From Amorphophallus konjac (lineage: Eukaryota; Streptophyta; Magnoliopsida; Alismatales; Araceae), in the NCBI GenBank assembly GCA_022559845.1, contig CM040127.1, positions 32,326,708-32,390,707 of the forward strand: 64,000 nucleotides of DNA. Direction: 5' to 3'. Under the pieces are notes generated by a model. It did no database searches. It had not been told where the DNA came from and was given only the letters and a program-made list of their open reading frames with translations. Shown piece after piece: positions 38,401 through 49,876 of this stretch (the stretch's first letter is position 1; the number at the start of each line of letters is the position of its first letter). A program made the position numbers and the translations under genes.

Positions 38401-39467
38401 TGCTCCATCAATGACAAAATATATTGATGACTATGAATTTGACCAGACGCATCCACTGATTTGTGAAAGAATACATGTCTGTCACAATAAACAAGGAAGT
38501 TGATCAGGCTAGATTTTGTGGTACCTGACCATCCATCACAAATCAGTGTGACTCCGTACTTTGTCCATTTCTGCTTGAATGAGTCAATGTAACTCTTGAT
38601 CTCAGCAACCTGTTCATCAAGGTATACGCCAGCCAATTCTCTCGCTGTAGGTGGCTGCACGTGTAGCCCAAGGACATGTGCTTCCTGAAACATTGGCTTG
38701 TAGTAAGGGCTATTGGCTGCATTGAAAGGCAGACCCGCGTGGTTCCACCATTTTGCAACAGCCTGACCAAGTTTCCATTTAGGTCCCTTCTGGCCATACG
38801 CATCGTCCATCCTCGTTTGCTTGCCATGCTCTCGGGATAGTGCACCGGGCTCCACATCTTCAATGTTGATCGATTGCGTCCTTTTTCTTTGTGTCCCCGA
38901 GTCACCAGTCAATAAACTCCTTATGCCTCGTGGTTGTCGAGTCGTATATGAACCACCACTCCCTGATGCTCCGGTCCTCGCCGTCTCGCGACTACGGACT
39001 GTAGTCTCCTCGGGATGTCTTGACTCTTCCATGCTCTGACGTACTGCCTCACGAAACTCGGCTTCGTATGGATCGTTCACAGTGACATACACATTAGCCT
39101 GCTCAAAACGTGCTTGTTCGTCTTCGTCACTTGGTGTCCATTCACATTCCTCCTCGTTGCTGCCGCTTGCTATTCTGCTCACTGCCGCTTGATCCCTTTT
39201 CTTCTTTTTCTTCTTTTCTTGCATCTCAGCTCTCTTCTCCCGCAGGTGCCTAGCCATTGCAAGTTTCACATCTCTAGGCACATGGGTACACCCAGCAACC
39301 TCATAGTATCATGCCCCGGCTCCTCCTGCCAAATGCTTCTTCAACCGAGACACCCCTCCTCCCCGGTGTTCTATTTTACAATAGTTACAACGCCAACACC
39401 TACGGTTTCCATCCAACAAAACTCCGTGTGACCACCCAATATCACCTGTTCGTTCCTTAGGAGCCAT
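35410..39467 (-). pseudogene. hAT transposase (BED, DUF659, hATC)
   Basis: Minus-strand gene from ATG at 39467. Exons by splice sites and phase: 39467-37739, 37655-37525, 37455-37380, 37289-36694, 36610-36479, 36398-36312, then 36258 to 35410. The first exon has a BED finger (WSHGVLLDG, CNYCK, HLAGG) and a DUF659 core with LICDGWSG, VVTDNGSNYK and TPCAAHC, giving the catalytic aspartates. The fourth exon has the hATC dimerisation motif (SSECERNWSTFS). A Ser- and acid-rich tail follows, ending YEDYLSYLRTTF. Defects: TGA at 39309-39311 between BED and core, and three stops in the last exon near 35888, 35850 and 35672. The DUF659 and hATC regions are otherwise open. It would cut and rejoin the transposon ends in the nucleus. 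Confidence 0.85.
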
Positions 39468-40561
39468 AGAGTGCTAAGGCCTAAAATTAAGAAATTCAAA
39501 TTATGAAAATATATTATTAGCCATCTACAATTAACATTGAACATAATTTCATTATTTGCGTACCATGCAAGACTAAATTCAATATTTAATACATGTTAAT
39601 ATAATTTAGTTCAAAATAATATCATTATTTCTATAACAAACATATAAGGTTAATATTTATAATTAATACATATACATTAACTTTAAAATTATATATCACT
39701 AATTAGATATTTAAAATTACATCTCTAATTAAATAACATGACACATATAAATTATAAACATATCTAAATAATTTACATTATACATATAAATTAACTTTAA
39801 AATCATTTGTAAAATATTTATCACTATTTATATATTTAAATTATAAACATCTCTAATTAAATTACATTATAGATCTAAAGTAACTTTAAAATTATTTATA
39901 AAATATTCAAGAGAGTTTACATTAAAAACATCTCTTTTTAAATTATATTATAGATCTAAATTAACTTTAAAATTATTTATAAAATATTCAACAATATTTA
40001 CATTAAAAACACCTCTACTTAAATTACATTATACATCTTAATTACATTTAAGATTATTTGTAAAATATTTATCAATAAATTTATATTTAAATTCAAAACA
40101 TCTCTACTTAATTTAAATTATAAATATTACCTTTAATTTTTTGTAAAATATTTCTCACTATAGATATATTTAAATAAAAAACATCTCTAAAATTTTTAAA
40201 ATTATTTATTATATTATTTTACGTCTACAACTAATAATGAAAATAATATCATTAATTCTACAAAATTAAATTTTAAATTTAATACATCTCAATTAAATCT
40301 AATATTTAAACATGAATTAAGTAATATATCAAACATAAATGTATTTCTACAACATGAATTAAACGATATTTATATTATTTCTGCAACACGAATTAAATAA
40401 TATATCAATATATTTAATTCTACAACATGAATTAAATAAAAATTATATTTTTTCTACAACATGAATTCAACAATACATCAAAAATAATATTAAACAATGA
40501 CAATCTAACAAATTTTATTCTTACACTTTTTTAAATTAAAAAAGATATAGAATTTTAAAAA
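39468..40561. repeat. AT-rich leader of the hAT element with a tandem repeat
   Basis: Upstream of the transposase start. From about 39640 to 40190 it contains roughly six to seven degenerate units of about 90-100 bases marked by AACTTTAAAATTATTTATAA and AAACATCTCTA. It has no coding signal. It is probably the 5' leader or first intron of the transposase gene. Confidence 0.6.
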
Positions 40562-40731
40562 ATTAAATTTTTTTCCTCCCCCCCCCCCCAAACCGCCCTT
40601 GGCCCAGCCCCCCCCCCCCCCCCCCCCCACGGTCACAGACGCCCACCCCCCCTATCCCCCACGGTGGCAGACGCCCAGCCCACCCCCCGCCGTCCCCCCA
40701 CCGCCTGCCGGTGGCAGACGCCCAGCCCCCC
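40562..40731. repeat. C-rich minisatellite of the hAT element, part 1
   Basis: Units of the form CCCCCACGGYGGCAGACGCCCAG separated by C runs. The same array continues at 47368-47414 and 55653-55830, because two LTR elements were inserted into it. Confidence 0.8.
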
Positions 40732-42819
40732 TGACGCGGGACGGGGACCGACACGGACTAAGACTCACAAAAGACTCTAACTGAGGCCGGCAGTAGCACG
40801 CTCAAGGGTCGCCAAGTGGCTGACCACCGTGATATCCCACAGAATGAGGGACGTCTCTCAACAGAAACTCCGACCTCGGCCGTCCCAAGGAGGGAAGCGC
40901 ACGTGTCTAGGCGTATAGTCGACCTCCAAAGACAAGGGGAGTCGAGTCCTAGCTCGGTGCTCGACTAGTGCTAGGGATGGATGCTCTCACTCACGATCCG
41001 CGGTGATGGCAAAAAGTGGCTAGACGCCTACCTTCTCTCACGCGGCATAATCAATCACATACTAAAAGAGCAAGCAAAAAGAGGAGAGTCGGAGCGCGTA
41101 CCTCCACGCCTAGGCGTGGGGAAGGAACCCCGGCCGTGAACCAACAACCCCGATACACCAGAGATCAATAAAATACAACCCAATAGTGGCCCACTCCTCG
41201 CAGGGAGGTAAAAGGCTACAACCAATACGTTCGGGACTGCCGGACACGGGTTGACGGGCCGCACTCGGTGACGGGTTGGCCGCGAGGAGGTTCGGGTGCA
41301 ACGCTGCCGAAACCGGTGTCGCGCGCGCCTGAGCGGAGGGGGTCTCACGGGCTGATACGACGCCCGTTTGAGGCACCGTCAGAGAGGACGCGTCGCTGAC
41401 TGTTGGAGGAACGCTCCGGCCAAAGGGGGCGCGCTGGATCCGCCGGTGGTGACCGTGGGCGCTGCTGAAAGTCAGATCAGGTTCTGTGGGCGCAGAACTG
41501 CGCTCGCCGACGGTAAAATCTGGAAATCGGCCTTCTGGTGCCCGAACAAGTCCGGGCCGGTTGGGGGTGAAAGCTGACTGGCAGAGATCGCCCTCGGCCA
41601 AATGGCGCTGGCAGACGCCACCGGTGCGAGCCGCAGGAGTCGCTGAAAGTCGGGGCTGGTTCGCTGGGCGGACTGGGCAGACGCGCTGGCGCAACCCCAC
41701 GAGATTGACCGCCACGGACGGTGACGATGTCGAAACGCGACGCCGTCGGCGGCGTTGGAAAGTTGACTCGGAGATCTACGAACCCTGAAGAAACCAGGGC
41801 AAAAGACGCAGCGTGGAGGCCTGGGGAAAATTCGCAATCAGGGCCTCCCCGCTGGGCGAGCAGAGAAAGGGGTGCTGGCGCAGGTCGGCGGAGAAAATCG
41901 GTACGGGCAGTGCCGATCTCCGATTGATGCAAAATGGGCGCCGACGCGAAGCTGATCCGCAGACGTATCTCCAGAAAATAGGTTGTGGCAAAACTCGTCC
42001 AGGAAGGGGGCGCGAGCTCTGCTACAAGTCGGGGCAGAAATCTGGAATCACGAACACGAACCGTTGAGGAAGAAGATGAGGATAAGAGGGAACCCCGGAG
42101 TCCACCGAGGGCTGAGGCGTCACACCCCGCCGTTCTCCCGTCGCAGGAGCAGAAAGAGAGAGAGAGAGAAGGGCGCAAAAAGCTTTGCACAATACTCACT
42201 TGTATTCAAATTCATGTGTAAAAACTGTAATCGGTACAAGGTGAGAACTACTTATAGGGGATGGGAAAACCCTAATCTAACTAGAAGGGAGGGGTGCGCC
42301 CAGCTCCAAGGAGAGAAAGGCGGCCCATATTTCAGCAAGCTTAGAAAATAGGAAAGGGATCTAAGTGGGATAAGGAAGGGGTGGAGTTGGGGAAAGGAGG
42401 AGAGGGGAAAAGGGGAAGGGAGAGGGGAGCGCCCCCCACCTTCCCTAGTAGAACTAGGAAGGGGGGGGGGGGGGCTGCCTCCTCCTCCTCTAGATGGGGA
42501 GGGGGCCGCCCCCTAAACCCTAATGGGCCTCTTTTAAGTGGGCTTCAAGCCCCAATAAGCCCCTGACCCAATAACAAGATCCATTACCCCACAAAGCAAC
42601 CCAATTGGCCACTATATGGCCCAATAAGTGCCCAAACAATAAGATGTCCACGCAGGGACCAAAAGACAAGGCCCACAAGGCCTGAGCAAGTCCAGACTGA
42701 GGCCCAACATGGCCTAAACATGATGAAAAGATAACTAGAAGGTGCCGCCGTCGCCGAGCCACAAGGAGGTAGCGGTGTGCCGGGTGCTCCGTCGAGGATA
42801 GCGCCGTGTGTCCTCACCA
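40732..42819 (-). repeat. 3' LTR of the young LTR element
   Basis: 2088 bases. The large frames on both strands inside it recur in the other LTR simply because the LTRs are nearly identical. Confidence 0.92.
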
Positions 42820-44981
42820 ATTCTCCCCGGGTGGGAAGAACTCGACCCCGTCGAGTAAGGGTCACGGTCGCTGAGGTACCGCTCCAGCAGGTCCGGATCG
42901 ATCCGCTCCAGCTCTCCACGTGTAATCCAGGTGTTGTCCGACTCGGGGCGCCCTCTCCAACGCACTAAGAAGCGTTGGTAGGCTCCGCTCCTGGTAGTAG
43001 TCACCTGCTCATCCAGTATGCAATCTATATGCTCGCGTTTTTGTAATGGGGCTGGAGGAGGTGGACTCTCAGTAGGTGTATCACTCACAACAGGAGGGTC
43101 AGGCCCAAATAACTCACTGGGTATCACCGCGGGATCCCGATAAGCTACCAGATCAGAGACATTGAACGTCGAACTGATCCCGTAGTCGTCTGGTAGCTCG
43201 ATCTCATACGCGTTCGACCCAATACGCCTCAACACTCTGAATGGTCCTGCACCGCGGTCTTGGAGCTTCTTTACGGCTCCCGAAGGAAACCGTTCCGGTC
43301 TAACCCGGACCATGACGTACTCTCCCTCGCGGAACTCACGTGTGCGTCTGTGCGCGTCAGCTAACTCCTTGTAACGTGCGTTGCTGGCCTCAAGGTGGTG
43401 ATGATGCAGACTCCGAACTAGCTGTGTTGACTCATACCTATGTGAATGCAGTGGGAGTCCTGGACATCCAAACACAGACCTAGCATGCCTATGACTCCTA
43501 CATGATTGGACAACACGGGGAGGACCAGGACAACCAAAGTTGTATCTATCATGCATGGGTGTCCTACGGAATGTGGTAGACTCATGGGGACTAAATTGCC
43601 CAAACTCACTCATGACATTCCCTATATGAGACAAACCCCTATATGATGGTGGACATGAAGAAACATGGGGAAGAGACATGTGTCCCTGGCCTCCTAAGCT
43701 CGGGCATCTGGATGCCGATAAGGTGAGGTGTTGACTAGAAGGCCTAGGTGGTGTCTGATAGTGGACCTCCTCGACAAGGTGGGGAAAAGAATATGGGTCG
43801 AGAGGCTCACCAGGGAGGGGATCGAAAGGGTCAAAGAAATGATGACCCCTCCCGACAGGTCCCTTCACTATACTTGCCCATGTGCGACATTCGCCCAGGT
43901 GCAGATAATCACCTTCGGGCACTCTCATGTGTGGGGCAAGAGGCTCATGAGGAAGGCAAGGAAGGCAAGGTTCCTCCCTCGGGACCGTGAAACCATAAGC
44001 GGGGACAAAATCAACCTCCACGGGTATGGGAAATAATAAAAGGACCTCGGATGTGATATGTCCTATGGTGTAGATCGAGGTAATAGACCCCAAAGCAGGG
44101 AGTGTAAAGCTATGACTATAGGGTTGGTCAGACCCTAAGGTCAACATATAGGTCAACTCCCATTGATAATCTAAACTCTTAAGGAAGTCCTTCACATTTT
44201 CAAGAAAGCAGAAGGACCGAAAAGTGGTGTGAAAGGAGTTAAGGGGTATTATTGGGAGGGCTGGTCCCATGGGTGTATAGCAAGGAATGGCGACATCTAG
44301 AAGTGGACCCTCCCTTAGCCAGCTAGCTAAAGACTCTCCAATGACCAGTTCACCCTCGGAAGGTAAGAATGTCTCTATATGAGGGTCTAAGGGTGAAGCC
44401 TCTCTCTCGGGAGTGGAAACTGAGTCCTCTATGATGTGGGGGGGGTCACTCCCTAACTCCTCAACCTCAGTTAGGTACTCCTCCATCAACTCCTGTTCAG
44501 CCTCGTAACTCACTGGAACAAACCCAGGTGATGACATGGAGGTGGTCGGCGTAACGCCGTCATGGAAGACAAACTCACCGGGAAGGTGAGATGGGTGTAG
44601 GGTGCAGGTCCTCCTATCCAGGTCGATGGTCGCACTTCTTTCCTCCAACCAAGTTCGCCCTAAAATGATGCATGGACCAGCAAGTGTGCTGATCTTGCAC
44701 CAAGCGCCATCGAAATATTTAACGGGGCCAAACCACCGTTGAAACTCGATAAAAGCTAAACCATCACGGAGAACAATCTCCCCAGTCTTAGAGAGTGACT
44801 CAACAATGTCTTGTGAGACACAGTTAGATGACACCCTACTGATGAAATCGATCTCCGTATGCATCCCATTAGGTAGGACGGCAGTGGACATGACAGGGCG
44901 CTGGAATGACTCGGTCATCGGTATAGGGATCGGGTCTCCTGACGACTGAGTGGTAGGGGCGACACTTAGGGGTCGTACCAT
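42735..44981 (-). CDS. Fused PR-like/integrase-C/chromodomain protein of an LTR element
   Basis: An uninterrupted frame of 747 residues from the first ATG at 44981; the frame is open a little further upstream. The N-terminal 130 residues (DIVESLSKTGE, CIILGRTWLEE) resemble the retropepsin-like region of related elements, but I see no DSG or DTG active site. The middle is rich in Pro, His and Glu and is unidentified. The C-terminal quarter is clear: an integrase C-terminal fold (REGEYVMVRVRPERFPSG, LQDRGAGPFRVLRRIG) and a chromodomain (CILDEQV, FLVRWRGRPESDNTWI) that in chromoviruses guides integration to marked chromatin. The stop at 42735 lies 85 bases inside the 3' LTR. No stop interrupts it, unlike the other transposon genes here. 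Confidence 0.75.
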   Translation of the reverse strand: MVRPLSVAPTTQSSGDPIPIPMTESFQRPVMSTAVLPNGMHTEIDFISRVSSNCVSQDIVESLSKTGEIVLRDGLAFIEFQRWFGPVKYFDGAWCKISTLAGPCIILGRTWLEERSATIDLDRRTCTLHPSHLPGEFVFHDGVTPTTSMSSPGFVPVSYEAEQELMEEYLTEVEELGSDPPHIIEDSVSTPEREASPLDPHIETFLPSEGELVIGESLASWLREGPLLDVAIPCYTPMGPALPIIPLNSFHTTFRSFCFLENVKDFLKSLDYQWELTYMLTLGSDQPYSHSFTLPALGSITSIYTIGHITSEVLLLFPIPVEVDFVPAYGFTVPREEPCLPCLPHEPLAPHMRVPEGDYLHLGECRTWASIVKGPVGRGHHFFDPFDPLPGEPLDPYSFPHLVEEVHYQTPPRPSSQHLTLSASRCPSLGGQGHMSLPHVSSCPPSYRGLSHIGNVMSEFGQFSPHESTTFRRTPMHDRYNFGCPGPPRVVQSCRSHRHARSVFGCPGLPLHSHRYESTQLVRSLHHHHLEASNARYKELADAHRRTREFREGEYVMVRVRPERFPSGAVKKLQDRGAGPFRVLRRIGSNAYEIELPDDYGISSTFNVSDLVAYRDPAVIPSELFGPDPPVVSDTPTESPPPPAPLQKREHIDCILDEQVTTTRSGAYQRFLVRWRGRPESDNTWITRGELERIDPDLLERYLSDRDPYSTGSSSSHPGRIGEDTRRYPRRSTRHTATSLWLGDGGTF

Positions 44982-45261
44982 AAGAGCATCGAATCGGGCC
45001 AATAGGGATGACTAATCTGACATGTGGTCTCGAGGAACCACCATGGGGTTGGCGCGGAGCTGGACATGCAAGACTCCACGAGACAAGGACAAAACTCTAA
45101 CTAGACACAAACCTAACATTACAATGCAATGGTGGGTTACCTAGATGAACTAAGAGACTCAATGCAACCTAGATAACTCTAAGGCCTCAATTGCACCCTA
45201 GACAACCTAAAGACTCGAATGACCTAAGACCCCAATTTGTTAGAACAAACTGGTTCCCTAA

Positions 45262-45273
45262 GCTCTGATACCA
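45262..45273 (-). other. Primer binding site (tRNA-iMet type)
   Basis: Minus-strand TGGTATCAGAGC, four bases inside the 5' LTR. Confidence 0.9.
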
Positions 45274-45277
45274 AATT

Positions 45278-47367
45278 TGACGCGGGACGGGGACCGACAC
45301 GGACTAAGACTCACAAAAGACTCTAACTGAGGCCGGCACTAGCACGCTCAAGGGTCGCCAAGTGGCTGACCACCGTGATATCCCACAGAATGAGGGACGT
45401 CTCTCAACAGAAACTCCGACCTCGGCCGTCCCAAGGAGGGAAGCGCACGTGTCTAGGCGTATAGTCGACCTCCAAAGACAAGGGGAGTCGAGTCCTAGCT
45501 CGGTGCTCGACTAGTGCTAGGGATGGATGCTCTCACTCACGATCCGCGGTGATGGCAAAAAGTGGCTAGACGCCTACCTTCTCTCACGCGGCATAATCAA
45601 TCACATACTAAAAGAGCAAGCAAAAAGAGGAGAGTCGGAGCGCGTACCTCCACGCCTAGGCGTGGGGAAGGAACCCCGGCCGTGAACCAACAACCCCGAT
45701 ACACCAGAGATCAATAAAATACAACCCAATAGTGGCCCACTCCTCGCAGGGAGGTAAAAGGCTACAACCAATACGTTCGGGACTGCCGGACACGGGTTGA
45801 CGGGCCGCACTCGGTGACGGGTTGGCCGCGAGGAGGTTCGGGTGCAACGCTGCCGAAACCGGTGTCGCGCGCGCCTGAGCGGAGGGGGTCTCACGGGCTG
45901 ATACGACGCCCGTTTGAGGCACCGTCAGAGAGGACGCGTCGCTGACTGTTGGAGGAACGCTCCGGCCAAAGGGGGCGCGCTGGATCCGCCGGTGGTGACC
46001 GTGGGCGCTGCTGAAAGTCAGATCAGGTTCTGTGGGCGCAGAACTGCGCTCGCCGACGGTAAAATCTGGAAATCGGCCTTCTGGTGCCCGAACAAGTCCG
46101 GGCCGGTTGGGGGTGAAAGCTGACTGGCAGAGATCGCCCTCGGCCAAATGGCGCTGGCAGACGCCGCCGGTGCGAGCCGCAGGAGTCGCTGAAAGTCGGG
46201 GCTGGTTCGCTGGGCGGACTGGGCAGACGCGCTGGCGCAACCCCACGAGATCGACCGCCACGGACGGTGACGATGTCGAAACGCGACGCCGTCGGCGGCG
46301 TTGGAAAGTTGACTCGGAGATCTACGAACCCTGAAGAAACCAGGGCAAAAGACGCAGCGTGGAGGCCTGGGGAAAATTCGCAATCAGGGCCTCCCCGCTG
46401 GGCGAGCAGAGAAAGGGGTGCTGGCGCAGGTCGGCGGAGAAAATCGGTACGGGCAGTGCCGATCTCCGATTGATGCAAAATGGGCGCCGACGCGAAGCTG
46501 ATCCGCAGACGTATCTCCAGAAAATAGGTCGTGGCAAAACTCGTCCAGAAAGGGGGCGCGAGCTCTGCTACAAGTCGGGGCAGAAATCTGGAATCACGAA
46601 CACGAACCGTTGAGGAAGAAGATGAGGATAAGAGGGAACCCCGGAGTCCACCGAGGGCTGAGGCGTCACACCCCGCCGTTCTCCCGTCGCAGGAGCAGAA
46701 AGAGAGAGAGAGAGAAGGGCGCAAAAAGCTTTGCACAATACTCACTTGTATTCAAATTCATGTGTAAAAACTGTAATCGGTACAAGGTGAGAACTACTTA
46801 TAGGGGATGGGAAAACCCTAATCTAACTAGAAGGGAGGGGTGCGCCCAGCTCCAAGGAGAGAAAGGCGGCCCATATTTCAGCAAGCTTAGAAAATAGGAA
46901 AGGGATCTAAGTGGGATAAGGAAGGGGTGGAGTTGGGGAAAGGAGGAGAGGGGAAAAGGGGAAGGGAGAGGGGAGCGCCCCCCACCTTCCCTAGTGGAAC
47001 TAGGAAGGGGGGGGGGGGGCGGCTGCCTCCTCCTCCTCTAGATGGGGAGGGGGCCGCCCCCTAAACCCTAATGGGCCTCTTTTAAGTGGGCTTCAAGCCC
47101 CAATAAGCCCCTGACCCAATAACAAGATCCATTACCCCACAAAGCAACCCAATTGGCCACTATATGGCCCAATAAGTGCCCAAACAATAAGATGTCCACG
47201 CAGGGACCAAAAGACAAGGCCCACAAGGCCTGAGCAAGTCCAGACTGAGGCCCAACATGGCCTAAACATGATGAAAAGATAACTAGAAGGTGCCGCCGTC
47301 GCCGAGCCACAAGGAGGTAGCGGTGTGCCGGGTGCTCCGTCGAGGATAGCGCCGTGTGTCCTCACCA
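45278..47367 (-). repeat. 5' LTR of the young LTR element
   Basis: 2090 bases, nearly identical to 40732-42819. Confidence 0.92.
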
Positions 47368-47414
47368 CCCCCCCGTCCCCCCACGGCCTGCCGGTGGCAG
47401 ACGCCCAGCCCCCC
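47368..47414. repeat. C-rich minisatellite of the hAT element, part 2
   Basis: A single CCCCCACGGCCTGCCGGTGG-type unit left between the two LTR elements. It matches 40695-40731. Confidence 0.85.
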
Positions 47415-49809
47415 TGTAACGACCCGAGAATCCGATTACCGGAAAGGCCCGATAACCCGAGACTCGTAACGCCACCCACGAGCCCGAAGACTCGGAAGGG
47501 TTAAAAGGATTGTGTGGAAACTACACAAGTATCACAAATAATTACAGAAATTAAACAGTTATAATATTAAGCAGGAAATAAATTAACATTTTACATGGTC
47601 CACAATAGAAATTAACAACAATAACAATAGTCCACGACTAGTACAGTGACAAGAAAGGAAAGTACAGCTACTCGGGGCATCCCCCGGCTCTGACCTCTGG
47701 CACTACCTCTGGGCACCCGCACCACGCAGCACCCCCGACGCGCTCCCCGAAGGTGGCGCCTCACCTGAAACACGGTGAAAACACGCAGGGAATGAGTCTC
47801 GGAACAAGACTCAGTAGGGATCACTCAGACCCTACCTCGTAAAACGAGAAACCACTACACTAGCGGTAGGAGAGTACCTCGGAAGGGAAAGCCCTGTACT
47901 CTACAAGACAAGACCCTACGGCACGCAAACCGACACACGTGCCACGGTAAGAAGACCAAAGCTCAAAGGTCGAACCGGTAAAACCCAAAGGTCGGAAACA
48001 CACGACTGACAGTCTGACACTCCGTACTCGACATGAGTACCACCCATTAGAAGCACAGCCGGTAGCGTCCCCTGACGTCTTACACCGCACCGCAGGTGAA
48101 CCGCCTGACGTGGTAGGTCCTACCCGAGGCGCAGACACCGTACAAGCAACCACAAATAAGTAACTAGCTGGGGTCACGCCCGTCGACGTGGGTCCAACTG
48201 CCCCCAACCACGTGTGTACACACAGACCACGCGTCACTAGGTCTGGTCCTCTGACCGGTTTTCCCCCGTAGCCGGACTCTGGCTACCGACGAGGGGCCTA
48301 CGGTAACCGGTCCACAAACCGTCTCGAAAGGTGGGTGCCCGTACACCACTCCCAGGTGAGACCAGCACCTCGTACTGGTGGGTTACGACTAGTGGAGGGT
48401 CACTGAAGGAGTAGACTCTCAAGTCAACAGAAAACGACGTCCGAGTCCGACAACGTGTGGGAATCACCCCACGCACTAGCTCCGTCAAACGGGGGCCACG
48501 GTCGGAGAAAAACGGACGCACCGCCCACGGCCAAACTCATGACCAAGGCAAACGGAACCTCCGGACACCAAAGACACGGTCACGGAACTCCACGGGGTGT
48601 CCAGGACACACACACGGCCCAAGAGGAACACCCGACAACAAGACAGAACGCGCTAGGACTCCCTAGCGCGACAGGGAAGATCGCGCTAGGGCCTCCTAGC
48701 GCGACAGGGAACATCGCGCTAGGATCCCCTAGCGCGACAAGACAGGTCGCGCTAGGGCCTCCTAGCGCGACACAACAGATCGCGCTAGGGACCCCTAGCG
48801 CGATAAGACAAGTCGCGCTAGGACCCCATAGCGCGACAGGAACCGCCTCCTGTTCATCTTCTCCGATGAACGCGCCCCATCGGGGCAGCGCGACGAACAA
48901 GAACGCGCTACTGGAGTATAGCGCGTTCTCAGTCCGCGGCGGAAAACGGTAGAAACTCCAAAAAAAACCAACCACGCCCCCATGCCTCCACAGGAGAGGG
49001 GGAAATCAAAGGGGAAGACCCCTGGGGACCCCTAGCATGATCCTAGGCCATCAAAACACGAAATCATGCATCAAATCCATAGGTCGGGCGAGCTCTCCCC
49101 AAATCATGGAAAAACCCCCAAAAGCTCAAACACGCCTCTCTCGGCCTCCCCGCGGCCTACAAATCACGGGAATGAACGGCAAGAGGCTAAGGAACGTCAC
49201 CCTACCTCAATGGAGCGAATGCTCCGCCGAATCGTCCACAAACCACGAAGAACGCTTTTAGAAACCTCGCCTCCCCACGCTTGCCGCACGCCCACGAGCT
49301 CGCCTCGCCGCCACCCACGCGTCCGCGCCGTCGCCCTGCCGGGGAGGGTCTCACCGCATCCGAATGGGAGAGAGAGGGAGAGGAGGGCGTCACGGTGGGA
49401 AGAAACGGAGGAAGAAGAAGAAGAAGAAAGAGAAAGGAGAAAAGAAAAAGAAAAAGAATTAGGGCTATATAGAAAATCCGATTTTTCGAAAAAAATACCG
49501 AAAAATAGAAAAATACATTTTCGGAATCCTCGGAACGCACCGATCGCAACGGTACCACTCGTGCCCGGGTGAACCGCCCGGTTCGCCCACAGCGAGCTTC
49601 CGAAGAAAAAGCCGAAACACACACCGGAAATCGGAAAACACACGCGGAAAAGCCGCGGAACGCCTCCGGACCTCCGAAATGACTCCGGATCGCGCCGATC
49701 CAAACACGAAAGATGTCCGAAACGAAATTTCGGACACAACAGAGCCAGACACTCCGAAAACTAGATCCGGGACCCACGAAGAAGGATCCGAAAGGTTCGG
49801 GATATTACA
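47415..49809 (-). repeat. 3' LTR of the Ty3/gypsy element
   Basis: 2395 bases. It contains the palindromic array at 48649-48835. Confidence 0.9.
48649..48835. repeat. Array of six 33-bp palindromic units in the LTR
   Basis: Each unit is a 22-base inverted repeat, CGCGCTAGG...CCTAGCGCG with a short variable centre, followed by an 11-base spacer such as ACAGGGAAGAT. The period is exactly 33. A seventh, larger hairpin (GAACGCGCTA...TAGCGCGTTC) lies near 48900-48928. The transcript would form a row of short GC-rich hairpins. Confidence 0.92.
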
Positions 49810-49823
49810 CCCCTCCCCCCTTA
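49810..49823 (-). other. Polypurine tract of the Ty3/gypsy element
   Basis: On the minus strand AAGGGGGGAGGGG directly precedes the 3' LTR, as needed for plus-strand DNA priming. Confidence 0.8.
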
Positions 49824-49876
49824 AGGAATTCCGTCCTCGAAATTGAGGACAACCAAAGGGGAAAGAAGAGGAAGAC

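Larger units (their letters stand above)
40732..47367 (-). mobile_element. Young non-autonomous chromovirus-like LTR retrotransposon
   Basis: Two LTRs, 40732-42819 and 45278-47367, differ by about six substitutions and a G-run length, about 0.3%. The ends are TGACGCGGG and CCTCACCA. The flanks are CCCCC on both sides, within a C-rich array, so the duplication is weakly informative. A tRNA-iMet primer site at 45262-45273 sets the minus orientation. The interior of about 2.5 kb holds one long frame, with no gag, reverse transcriptase, RNase H or catalytic integrase. It must depend on enzymes supplied by other elements. Confidence 0.9.

Noticed and set aside
41110..42199. Long minus-strand frames (201 and 240 codons) that recur nearly identically at 45656-46745
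   Set aside because: They lie within the two LTRs of one element. Their similarity comes from LTR identity, and GC-rich DNA gives open frames on both strands. No domain is recognisable.
48649..48835. Regular 33-bp repeats that could be taken for a CRISPR array
   Set aside because: The genome is a plant, the units are tandem palindromes with only 11-base, similar spacers, and the array lies inside an LTR.
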